Positions 8,644-16,846 of a stretch of DNA of 64,000 nt are shown here, piece after piece (the stretch's first letter is position 1; every line of letters begins with the position of its first letter). Under the pieces are notes generated by a model that was not told the DNA's origin, did no database searches, and worked only from the letters and a program-made list of their open reading frames with translations. Source of the stretch: Streptomyces sp. NL15-2K (lineage in GTDB: Bacteria; Actinomycetota; Actinomycetes; Streptomycetales; Streptomycetaceae); assembly GCF_030551255.1 (NCBI RefSeq), contig NZ_CP130630.1:496001-560000 (forward strand), given 5' to 3'. Both the position numbers and the translations under genes were made by a program.

Positions 8644-10412
8644 CCACGACTCCCACCCTGGAGCCGTCCGGTCCGGTGGAGCCGGCCACCAAGGGACGCT
8701 CGCTCCTGCGGCGGTTGCTGACCGATCCGCAGGCCGCCCTCTGCATCGCCTTCCTGCTCTTCGTGGTGTTCCTGGGCCTGTCCAGCTCATGGCTGGCCCC
8801 GCACGGGCAGAACGTGACCGACCTCAGCGCGGTGAACGCCTCCCCGTTCTCCCCCGGTCACCTCCTCGGAGCGGACTCGACGGGACGGGACATCCTGTCG
8901 CGGCTGATGTACGGCACCCGGCAGACGATGATCGCCTGTCTGGTGGTGCTCGTCGTCTCCTTGGTGATCGGCGTGACCAGTGGCCTTGCCGCAGGCTTCT
9001 ACCGGGGCAAGACCGACGCGGTGTCGAGCTGGTTCTCCGACGTGGTCATGTCGATGCCGGGCATCGTGCTGCTCATCGCGCTGTACGCCCGCACCGGGTC
9101 GAACATCGTCGCCGCCATGGCCGCCTACGGGCTCATCGTCGCACCCACGTACTTCCGCCTGGTCAGGTCGGTCGTCCTCGAGGTGCGCAGCGAGCTCTAC
9201 GTGGACGCGGCCAAGGTGGTCGGACTCTCCGACCTGCGGATCGTCGGACGCCATGTGCTGTGGGCCGTACGCGCGCCGATCATCGTCCAGAGCTCGTTCG
9301 TGCTGGCCTCGGCGATCAGTATCGAGGCCGGTATGGGCTTCATCGGCCTGAGCGACCCGGACAAGGCGTCCTGGGGCGGGGTGCTCCAGGAGGCGTTCGG
9401 CAACATCTACAACAACAGGCCCGGCGTGCTCTGGCCCGCCCTCCTCATCACCCTTACCGTCCTGGCGCTCGTCCTGCTCGGCAACGCCCTGCGCGACATC
9501 CTCCAGTCGTCGGCGCACAGCAGGACGCTGTCCCCGCGGCGGCGCCGCGAACTCGTCCAGCGGGCGCGGGAAGAACGCGGGCAGGCGGCCGTGGCGGGGA
9601 CGGCCGCCCCCACCGAGGCGGTGCTGTCGGTCCGCGGTCTGCGCATCGGCTACCCGGACGGCGAGGACGGGGTGCGCGAGGTCGTGCACGGCATCGACCT
9701 CGACGTACGGCGCGGCGAGATCCACGGCCTGGTCGGCGAATCCGGCTCGGGCAAGTCCCAGATCGCGTTCACGACTCTGGGCATCCTGCCCTGCGAAGCG
9801 GTCGTCCTCGGCGGCAGCGTCCTCCTGGACGGGCAGGACCTGCTGGCCGACGAACAGCGGCTGCGCGAGGCCCGGGGCCGGCGCATCGCCTACATACCGC
9901 AGGAACCCATGTCGAACCTCGACCCCTGCTTCACGGTCGGCGCGCAGCTCACTCACGGCCTGCGCGCGGTCAAGAACATCTCGAAGCAGGAAGCGGAACG
10001 GGAACTGCTGAAGCTGCTGGCGCGCGTCGGCATCAAGAACCCGGAGCGGGTCTTCAGACAGTACCCGCACGAGATCTCCGGCGGCATGGCACAGCGCGTG
10101 CTCATCTGCGGCGCGGTGGCCTCCGGCCCCGACGTGATCGTGGCGGACGAACCGACCACCGCCCTGGACGTGACCGTACAGGCCGAGGTCCTGGAGCTGC
10201 TGCGCGAACTGCGCGACGAACGGGGACTGGCCGTCGTCCTCGTGACCCACAACCTGGGAGTCGTCGCCGACATCTGCGACACGGTCAGCGTGATGCAGGA
10301 CGGTCACATCGTGGAGCGCAGGGACGTGGACGGGCTGTTCGAGGCCCCCGCGGAGGCGTACACGCGGGAACTGCTCTCCTCGGCACGCCGTGTCGAGATC
10401 GCGGAGGTGTGA
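8640..10412 (+). CDS. Fused ABC permease-ATPase (DppC-DppD type)
   Basis: The 590-aa protein joins two transporter subunits. Residues 1 to about 290 are a DppC-like permease (GADSTGRDILSRL signature, several membrane helices, EAA loop AAKVVGLSDLRIVGRHVL). Residues from about 320 to the end form an ABC ATPase with Walker A GESGSGKS, signature motif ISGGMAQR, Walker B VIVADEPTT and a downstream switch His in VTHNLG. The linker is Arg-rich. Fusing the second permease to one ATPase fixes subunit stoichiometry. Its start overlaps the preceding stop, and the next gene begins one base after its stop. Confidence 0.93.
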   Translation: MTTTPTLEPSGPVEPATKGRSLLRRLLTDPQAALCIAFLLFVVFLGLSSSWLAPHGQNVTDLSAVNASPFSPGHLLGADSTGRDILSRLMYGTRQTMIACLVVLVVSLVIGVTSGLAAGFYRGKTDAVSSWFSDVVMSMPGIVLLIALYARTGSNIVAAMAAYGLIVAPTYFRLVRSVVLEVRSELYVDAAKVVGLSDLRIVGRHVLWAVRAPIIVQSSFVLASAISIEAGMGFIGLSDPDKASWGGVLQEAFGNIYNNRPGVLWPALLITLTVLALVLLGNALRDILQSSAHSRTLSPRRRRELVQRAREERGQAAVAGTAAPTEAVLSVRGLRIGYPDGEDGVREVVHGIDLDVRRGEIHGLVGESGSGKSQIAFTTLGILPCEAVVLGGSVLLDGQDLLADEQRLREARGRRIAYIPQEPMSNLDPCFTVGAQLTHGLRAVKNISKQEAERELLKLLARVGIKNPERVFRQYPHEISGGMAQRVLICGAVASGPDVIVADEPTTALDVTVQAEVLELLRELRDERGLAVVLVTHNLGVVADICDTVSVMQDGHIVERRDVDGLFEAPAEAYTRELLSSARRVEIAEV

Positions 10413-10413
10413 A

Positions 10414-11271
10414 GTGGCCGAGCCGGTACTGACGGAACCGGTACTGAAGGTCGGTAACCTCGTCGTCCGTTACGGCGGACGGCGGGGCACCGGAGCCACG
10501 GTGATCGACGACGTCTCCTTCGACCTGCACGCCGGGGAGACCCTGAGCCTGGTCGGCGAGTCGGGTTCGGGCAAGACGACCATCGGCCGCGCGGTCCTCG
10601 GGCTCGCGCCGGTCACGGCCGGCACGATCACCTTCCGCGGCGAGACCATCAGCAACGTCTCACGGGCGCGCCGGCGCAAGGTCGCCCGTGACATCCAGGT
10701 CATCTTCCAGGACCCGTACTCGTCGCTGAATCCGTCGATGACGGTCGAGAGCATCCTCGTGGAACCGCTCGTCGCGGCCGGCGTGGCGGGCGGCCGGGCA
10801 CGTGTGCGGGACCTGCTGGACGCCGTGGGCCTCCCGGCCGACTCCGGCGACAGGTATCCGCGCGAGTTCTCCGGCGGCCAGCGGCAGCGCGTCGCCATCG
10901 CCCGCGCCCTCGCCCTTCAGCCGTCGGTCATCATCTGCGACGAACCCACCAGCGCCCTCGACGTCACCACCCAGGCCCGCGTCCTCACCCTCCTGAAGGA
11001 CATCCAGCGGGAGACGGGCGTGGCCTACCTCTTCATCAGCCACGACCTCGGCGTCGTGAACGAGGTGAGCGACCGCATCGCCGTCCTTCACCAGGGCCGC
11101 GTCGTCGAGATCGGCAAGGCCCACGACGTCGCCACCGACCCGCAGCACCCGTACACCCGCAAGCTCCAGATGGCGGCTCCGGTAGCGGATCCGAAGAAGC
11201 AGCGTCTGCGCCGCGCAAGGCGGCTGCGGAGCGACACCGCGGAGCTTTCCGACCTCAAGGGAACCTCGTGA
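10414..11271 (+). CDS. ABC transporter ATPase, DppF/OppF type
   Basis: This is the second ATPase of the importer, about 285 aa. It has Walker A GESGSGKTT, the signature FSGGQRQR, Walker B VIICDEPTS and switch region SHDLGVV, plus the C-terminal oligopeptide-ABC extension around HPYTRKL. The GTG at 10414 is preferred because GGAGG lies six bases upstream; a GTG at 10390 would run back into the previous gene. Its stop overlaps the GTG start of the exported esterase, so all five genes appear to be one transcript. Confidence 0.93.
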   Translation: MAEPVLTEPVLKVGNLVVRYGGRRGTGATVIDDVSFDLHAGETLSLVGESGSGKTTIGRAVLGLAPVTAGTITFRGETISNVSRARRRKVARDIQVIFQDPYSSLNPSMTVESILVEPLVAAGVAGGRARVRDLLDAVGLPADSGDRYPREFSGGQRQRVAIARALALQPSVIICDEPTSALDVTTQARVLTLLKDIQRETGVAYLFISHDLGVVNEVSDRIAVLHQGRVVEIGKAHDVATDPQHPYTRKLQMAAPVADPKKQRLRRARRLRSDTAELSDLKGTS

Positions 11272-13361
11272 ACACACAGGGAGCAAACGCCGGCGACACA
11301 TCCGAGCCGGCCCAGGACAACACACTGACGAGGCGCCGCTTCGTCCGCAACACGGCGGTCGGTGCCGTGGTGGTTCTCGGAACATCGGCGATATCGGTCC
11401 CCGGCGCGTCGGCCGCGTCCCGCCCGCAGTGCGCGGCACTCGTCAGCGGCGGCCCGATGTGGGTCACCCCGGACTGCGACGACCCGACGTACAACCAACC
11501 CGTGATCGACAGTGAGAGGGATCTGACCTCACCGGTACCGCACCGCAAGGTCTCGGGCCACTTCGACGGCACCAACAAGAAGTTCACCCTCTGTCTGCCG
11601 CCGAAGGGGCAGTGGCAGGGCCGCTTCTTCCACAAGGTGTACCCGCTGACGGACGAGAACGCCGCCGACCAGGACATCGCCTTCGGCGCGGACAGCGGTG
11701 CCTACGTCGTGCAGACCAACGGCGGCACCGGATACCGTGTCGACGCTGCCGCGGCCAAGTTCTCCCGCACGTACGCGGCGAAGTACTACGGCTCGTCGAG
11801 AAGGATCCACGGCTACATCTGGGGCGGCAGCGGCGGCTCCTTCCAGACGATCGGAGCCATCGAGAACACCGAGGGCGTGTGGGACGGTGCGGTGCCCTTC
11901 ATCCCCGGCACGCCGTACTCCATCCCGAGCAGCTTCACCGTCCGTGCCCTGGCGCGGCTCGTCCTGCGGGACAAGGCGCCCCGCATCGCCGACGCGGTGC
12001 GTCCCGGTGGCAGCGGCAAGCCCTTCGCCGGTCTCAACAGCGTGGAGCGGGCCATGCTGCGCGAGACCACGGGGTTCGGCGTCCCCCTGCACGCGTGGGA
12101 GGACCACGCATATGTGCTCGGGCTGTCAGCGCCGGACGGGCTTCTCGGATTCACGGCCGTGCTGCGCACCATGGACCCGACCTACGCCGACGACTTCTGG
12201 AGCAAGCCGGGCTACCTCGGTACCGAGAAGTCGGCTCTCGGCGACATCGTCCGTGCCGCCCGGATCGACCTGCTGACCACGGTCCAGAAGGTCGACCGGG
12301 ACGCCCGGAACACGCCCACGAGCCTGGTCCTCGCCAGTGCCCCGACGCAGGCGGACACGACGGGACTCGACTTCACCGTGGTCGGCGGCGACGGTACGAC
12401 GGTCATCGGGACGCTGAAGGCTTCCCTCGACCCGGCGACGCGCGTCGTCACCCTCGCGAGCGGGAACGACACCAAGGTGCTCGCTGCCCTCGACACCGGG
12501 GTCAGGATGCGCCTCGACAACAAGTGGACCATCGCCTTCCGTGCCTACCACCGCTACCAGGCCCCCACGCGCCCCGGCTTCTACGCCTGGGACCAGTACC
12601 GGGGGCCCGACGGAAAGCCGCTGTACCCGCAGCGCGCCTTGCAGGTGGGCCCTCTCATCTCCAAGTCCACCAGTGGCGGCGGCACCCACACCGGCAAGAT
12701 CACCGGCAAGATCATCGTGGTGGGCAACCTCGTTGACACCGACGCCAACCCCTGGCCCGGCGACTGGTACCGCGCCCGGGTGAAGGAAGCCCTCGGCGCG
12801 CGTTACGACGACGACTTCCGCCTCTGGTACAGCGACAACGCCGACCACCTCGAAGGCCCGGTCACCGGCGCCCGCGCGGCCCGGCTCATCGAGTTCACCG
12901 GCATCCTGCAGCAGGCGCTGCGCGATCTGAGCGCCTGGGTGGAGAAGGGCGTGGAACCCGCGCGCACGACGTCGTACGACGTGACCGGCAGCCAGGTCTC
13001 GGTGCCGGAGCACGCCGCGGCCCGCCGCGGCATCCAGCCCGTCGTCGACCTCACCGTCGACGGCGCCGACCGGATCGAGGTGCCGGCCGGCCGGTCCGTC
13101 ACCTTCACGGCCAGGATCGAGGTGCCACCGAGGGCGGGCCGCATCGTGCGAACCGAGTGGGACTTCGCCGGTACCGGCACGTTTGCTGCCAAGCCGTTCG
13201 GACCACCCCGCCCGGTCGTCGAGATCCGGCAGACCTTCACCTACACCGAGCCGGGCACGTACTTCCCCGTTCTCAAGGCGACGGCACAGCGAGAGGGCGA
13301 CACGGCAACCCCCTTCGGCCAGGTGCCGAATCTCGGCAGGGTACGCGTCGTGGTCCGCTGA
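11268..13361 (+). CDS. Tat-exported alpha/beta-hydrolase, tannase/feruloyl-esterase-like, with PKD-like tail
   Basis: The 697-aa protein has a twin-arginine signal (TRRRFVRN then a hydrophobic stretch ending near ASAAS). A GGSGGS nucleophile elbow and a C-terminal segment ending in LSAWVEKG, followed by a PKD-like beta-sandwich (TEWDFAGTGTF, YTEPGTYFPVLKA), suggest a secreted ester hydrolase of the tannase type. The classical tannase Cys-Ser motif is not present, so the family assignment is tentative. The gene overlaps the ATPase gene and so belongs to the transporter operon. A plausible role is cutting phenolic or acyl esters from plant glycosides outside the cell before uptake; that is inference. 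Confidence 0.65.
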   Translation: MNTQGANAGDTSEPAQDNTLTRRRFVRNTAVGAVVVLGTSAISVPGASAASRPQCAALVSGGPMWVTPDCDDPTYNQPVIDSERDLTSPVPHRKVSGHFDGTNKKFTLCLPPKGQWQGRFFHKVYPLTDENAADQDIAFGADSGAYVVQTNGGTGYRVDAAAAKFSRTYAAKYYGSSRRIHGYIWGGSGGSFQTIGAIENTEGVWDGAVPFIPGTPYSIPSSFTVRALARLVLRDKAPRIADAVRPGGSGKPFAGLNSVERAMLRETTGFGVPLHAWEDHAYVLGLSAPDGLLGFTAVLRTMDPTYADDFWSKPGYLGTEKSALGDIVRAARIDLLTTVQKVDRDARNTPTSLVLASAPTQADTTGLDFTVVGGDGTTVIGTLKASLDPATRVVTLASGNDTKVLAALDTGVRMRLDNKWTIAFRAYHRYQAPTRPGFYAWDQYRGPDGKPLYPQRALQVGPLISKSTSGGGTHTGKITGKIIVVGNLVDTDANPWPGDWYRARVKEALGARYDDDFRLWYSDNADHLEGPVTGARAARLIEFTGILQQALRDLSAWVEKGVEPARTTSYDVTGSQVSVPEHAAARRGIQPVVDLTVDGADRIEVPAGRSVTFTARIEVPPRAGRIVRTEWDFAGTGTFAAKPFGPPRPVVEIRQTFTYTEPGTYFPVLKATAQREGDTATPFGQVPNLGRVRVVVR

Positions 13362-13380
13362 CAGCGCACCGCGGAAGAGG

Positions 13381-13414
13381 CAGGAGCCGGCGTGGGATGG
13401 CACGCCGGCTCCTG
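13381..13414. terminator. Bidirectional terminator hairpin
   Basis: A perfect 14-bp inverted repeat (13381-13394 with 13401-13414) around a 6-nt loop lies between the convergent esterase and GAPDH genes. There is no T-run, as is usual for high-GC actinobacterial terminators. Confidence 0.7.
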
Positions 13415-13448
13415 ACCTCGGCGACGTGCCTAGTGACGCACCCCGCGA

Positions 13449-14903
13449 TCAGACCACCGGAGCCGGATACGTCGGGTACTCCACGCCGGAGACGTGCTGG
13501 ACGACGCGGATGACCTGGCAGGAGTAGCCGAACTCGTTGTCGTACCAGAGGTAGAGGATCGCGTTGTCGCCCTCGACCTTCGTGGCGCCCGCGTCGATGA
13601 TCGAGGCGTGGCGTGAGCCGATGAAGTCGCTCGAGACCGCGTCGGGGGCGGTGGTGAAGTCGATCTGGCGCTTGAGCGGCGAGGTCAGGGACACGTCGCG
13701 GAGGTGGTCGAGGACCTCCTCGCGGGTGGTCTCCCGGGCGAGCCGAAGGTTGAGGATCGCGATCGAGACGTCCGGCACCGGGACGCGGATCGAGCTGCCG
13801 CTGATCGGCGCCTTGAGGTCGGGCAGCGCCTTGGCCACGGCGGAGGCGGCACCGGTCTCGGTGATGACCATGTTGAGCGGCGCCGAGCGGCCCCGGCGGT
13901 CGGCCTTGTGGTAGTTGTCCAGCAGGTTCTGGTCGTTGGTGAACGAGTGGACGGTCTCCACGTGGCCGCGCAGGACGCCGTACTCGTCCGCCATCGCCTT
14001 CAGCGGCGGGACGATCGCGTTGGTGGTGCAGGACGCGCAGGACAGGATCTGCTCGTCCGGCTTGATGGTGTCGTGGTTGACGCCGTGCACGATGTTGGGG
14101 ACATCGCCCTTGCCCGGCGCGGTCAGGACGACCTTGTCGATGCCGGGGCGCAGGTGGTTCGACAGGCCCTCGCGGTCGCGCCACTTGCCGGTGTTGTCGA
14201 TGAGGATGGCGTCCTTGATGCCGTACGCCGTGTAGTCCACCGACGTCGGGTCGTCGGCGTAGATCACCTTGATCTCGTTGCCGTTGGCGATGATCTTGCC
14301 GTTCGCCTCGTCGACGGTGATCGTGCCCTGGAACTGGCCGTGGATGGAGTCGCGGCGCAGCAGCGAGGCGCGCTTCACCAGATCGTCGGCGGCCCGGCCT
14401 CCGCCGCCGCGGACGACGATGGCCCGCAGCCGCAGGCCGTTGCCGGAGCCGGCCTTTTCTATCAGCAGGCGGGCGACGAGGCGGCCGATGCGGCCGAAGC
14501 CGTAGAGGACGACGTCGCGCGGCTCGCGGCGGTCGATCTTGTTCGCGCCCGTCGCACCGGCGACGGCCTCGGCGGTGAACTCCCGTACGGACAGACCGCG
14601 GTCGTCGGTGCGGTACGTCGCGGCGAGCATGCCGATGTCGATCTGCGAAGGGCCCAGATCGAGCGTGGTGAGGGCCTGCAGGAACGGCAGGGTCTCGGTG
14701 ACCGAGAGCTCCTCTCCGGCGATCTGCCGGGCGAACCGGTGGGTCTTGAGGATGCTCACCACCGACTTGTTCACCAGGGACCGGCTGTGCAGCAGCACGG
14801 TGACGTCCCGCTCCCGGTGCAGCCTTCCGATGATCGGGATCATCGACTCCGCGATCTCCTCGCGGTTCTTCCAGTTGGTGAACGAGTCCTCGTTGACAGT
14901 CAC
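13449..14903 (-). CDS. gap: Glyceraldehyde-3-phosphate dehydrogenase, long form
   Basis: The 484-aa enzyme oxidises glyceraldehyde-3-phosphate with phosphate and NAD(P). The first 125 or so residues are an extension absent from ordinary GAPDH. The Rossmann motif YGFGRIGR follows, and then the catalytic Cys in SCASCTTNA, which I number C292. The C-terminal NEFGYSCQ segment is also canonical. The long variant occurs in actinobacteria beside a normal-length GAPDH; its special role is not evident here. The start is GTG 14903, with only a weak ribosome site. It stands alone, convergent with the glycoside operon. Confidence 0.93.
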   Translation of the reverse strand: MTVNEDSFTNWKNREEIAESMIPIIGRLHRERDVTVLLHSRSLVNKSVVSILKTHRFARQIAGEELSVTETLPFLQALTTLDLGPSQIDIGMLAATYRTDDRGLSVREFTAEAVAGATGANKIDRREPRDVVLYGFGRIGRLVARLLIEKAGSGNGLRLRAIVVRGGGGRAADDLVKRASLLRRDSIHGQFQGTITVDEANGKIIANGNEIKVIYADDPTSVDYTAYGIKDAILIDNTGKWRDREGLSNHLRPGIDKVVLTAPGKGDVPNIVHGVNHDTIKPDEQILSCASCTTNAIVPPLKAMADEYGVLRGHVETVHSFTNDQNLLDNYHKADRRGRSAPLNMVITETGAASAVAKALPDLKAPISGSSIRVPVPDVSIAILNLRLARETTREEVLDHLRDVSLTSPLKRQIDFTTAPDAVSSDFIGSRHASIIDAGATKVEGDNAILYLWYDNEFGYSCQVIRVVQHVSGVEYPTYPAPVV

Positions 14904-15025
14904 AGTTCTTCACTTTCGAGCTAGGTGGCGCTCATATGCTAATGCCTCGCATTTTCGATCACGCAGGAGGTGTCCGGGAAGCGCCGAGGCCCCGCCCTCG
15001 CTCCTGGAGGGCGGGGCGAGTCCGG

Positions 15026-16678
15026 TCAGGTGGTGGTGCAGGCGGCACCGTTGAGGGTGAAGGTGGTCGGGGCCGTGTTCGTGGCGCCCTTGCTCGCGAT
15101 GAAGCCGACGGTGACCGAACCGCCGGCGGGGATCGCGGAGGTGTAGGAGGCGGGGGTGACGTTGACCGTGCCGGCGCTCTGAGTGTGGGTTCCTCCCCAC
15201 ATGTTGGTGATGGTCTGGCCGTTGGCGAAGGTGAAGGCGAGCTTCCAGCCGTTGAGGGCGGTGGTGCCGGTGTTACGGAGGGTGATCTCGCCCTGGAAGC
15301 CGCCCGGCCACTCGTTGGTGGCCCGGTAGCCCACGGAGCAGGTCCCGGTCGGGGCACTGCCGGTGGTGACGTTCATCGTGGCCGAGCGGGGCGAGCGGTT
15401 GCCGGCCGCGTCGCGGGCGTAGACGGCGAAGGTGTACGCCGTGTCGGCGGTGAGGCCGGTCACCGTGGCTGAGTTGGTGGTGGATGCCGCGACCTTGGTC
15501 TCGGTGCCGCCGCTCACGCGGACGATGTCGTAGCCGGTGACGCCGACGTTGTCGGTGGCCGCGGTCCAGGTGAGGGTGGCGGAGGTGGCCGTCACGGCGG
15601 ACGCCTTCGGGGTGCCGGGAGCGGTCGGGGCCTGGGTGTCGCCGGGGTTGCCGCCGCCGTAGACGGTGGCTTCCTTGGAGGTCTGGGCGATGCCGTTGGC
15701 GCCGTTGAAGATGCGCTGGCCCCAGGAGCTGAGCTGGTTGGGGTCGAAGCCGATCGACAGGTCGAGGATCGGGTCGGTGTTGCCGCTCCAGGACCAGGCG
15801 AGGTAGCCGAGGTCGAGCTGCTCGGCGGCGGCCATCATGGTGTCCTCGTCCGGGTCGCCCCACTGGTCGGGGGGTCCGCCGAACTCGCCGATGAGGAGGG
15901 GCAGTTTGGCGTCGACGAAGGCCTTCAGGTAGTCGTTGATCTCCTGGGCGGTGTCGAAGACGCTGTACATGTGGATCGAGAAGATCAGGTTGCCGGTGGG
16001 GTCGGCGTCGTAGACGGTCTGGGCGTTGGCGCGCATGACGCCTTGCCAGTCCTGGCCCCAGTTGGGCGCGTCCACCATGATCGTGTGCTCGAATCCGGCG
16101 TTGCGCAGCTTCTTGACGGCGGCGATGGTGGGGTCGGTCCAGCCGGCCGGGTTGGTGTTGCCCCAGGGCTCGTTGCCGATGTTGACGATGACGTAGTTCT
16201 CTTCGCCGGCCAGCACGTCCTTCAGGCCGATCCAGTAGTCGGCCGCCTGGTCGAGCGTGGCGGCCGCGGCCTCCTCGGCGTAGCCGGTGGTGTCGTGCAC
16301 CTCCAGCACGCAGATGAGGCGGTTGGCCTTGCAGTCGTCGACGACCGCTGCCACGTCCTCGGGGCTGTTCTTGGTCCAGCGGTGGCCGTTGGAGAGGACG
16401 ACGCGGACGGTGTTGGCGCCCAGCGCCTTGATGTCGGCCAGCGACTGCGTCTCGCCCGGGTACCAGGTGTGGGCGTGGTTGACGCCGCGCATCACGAAGT
16501 CGTTGCCGTTGCCTTCGACGAGGCGGCCGTTGTCGATGTGGAGGCCGGTGGCGAGGGCGCCGGGCGACTGGGCGTGGGCCATGGCCGGGGAGAGGGCGCC
16601 GAGGACGGCGAGCCCCAGGAGCGTCGCCAATCCGGCCAGCAGGTGGGCTAATGGACTCTTTCTTCTTGTTCTTCTCAC
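15026..16678 (-). CDS. Secreted GH5 beta-mannanase with Fn3 and CBM2
   Basis: The 550-aa enzyme is an endo-beta-1,4-mannanase of the GH5 subfamily 8 type. In order it has a signal peptide (to about AHAQS), the catalytic TIM barrel, a fibronectin type III domain (about 350-440) and a C-terminal CBM2 cellulose-binding module with paired cysteines. The acid/base is E170 in NIGNEPWG and the nucleophile is E265 in LIGEFGG. The domain set matches secreted Streptomyces mannanases that act on glucomannan bound to cellulose. A perfect CebR-type box lies 52 bp before the start, implying control by cello-oligosaccharides. It appears monocistronic. Confidence 0.93.
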   Translation of the reverse strand: MRRTRRKSPLAHLLAGLATLLGLAVLGALSPAMAHAQSPGALATGLHIDNGRLVEGNGNDFVMRGVNHAHTWYPGETQSLADIKALGANTVRVVLSNGHRWTKNSPEDVAAVVDDCKANRLICVLEVHDTTGYAEEAAAATLDQAADYWIGLKDVLAGEENYVIVNIGNEPWGNTNPAGWTDPTIAAVKKLRNAGFEHTIMVDAPNWGQDWQGVMRANAQTVYDADPTGNLIFSIHMYSVFDTAQEINDYLKAFVDAKLPLLIGEFGGPPDQWGDPDEDTMMAAAEQLDLGYLAWSWSGNTDPILDLSIGFDPNQLSSWGQRIFNGANGIAQTSKEATVYGGGNPGDTQAPTAPGTPKASAVTATSATLTWTAATDNVGVTGYDIVRVSGGTETKVAASTTNSATVTGLTADTAYTFAVYARDAAGNRSPRSATMNVTTGSAPTGTCSVGYRATNEWPGGFQGEITLRNTGTTALNGWKLAFTFANGQTITNMWGGTHTQSAGTVNVTPASYTSAIPAGGSVTVGFIASKGATNTAPTTFTLNGAACTTT

Positions 16679-16729
16679 TGCGACTCCAAGAGTGAGCGCC
16701 GAGAAACTCAGGCATCAGAAGTGAAAGCG

Positions 16730-16743
16730 TGGGAGCGCTCCCA
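16730..16743. promoter_or_regulatory. CebR-type operator upstream of mannanase
   Basis: The 14-bp perfect palindrome TGGGAGCGCTCCCA is the established CebR binding site of Streptomyces cellulose-utilisation genes. It lies 52 bp upstream of the GH5 start. A TTGACG hexamer on the minus strand at 16771-16766 may be the -35 element, but I see no good -10 box. Confidence 0.9.
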
Positions 16744-16846
16744 TAAAGCCACTATGCCAAGTACACGTCAAGACATCGCGCACGTTCCGTCGGACGGCAC
16801 GGCCGCCACGCGGCGGCACCCGTGGGGCGACCGTGCCGTCGGTCCC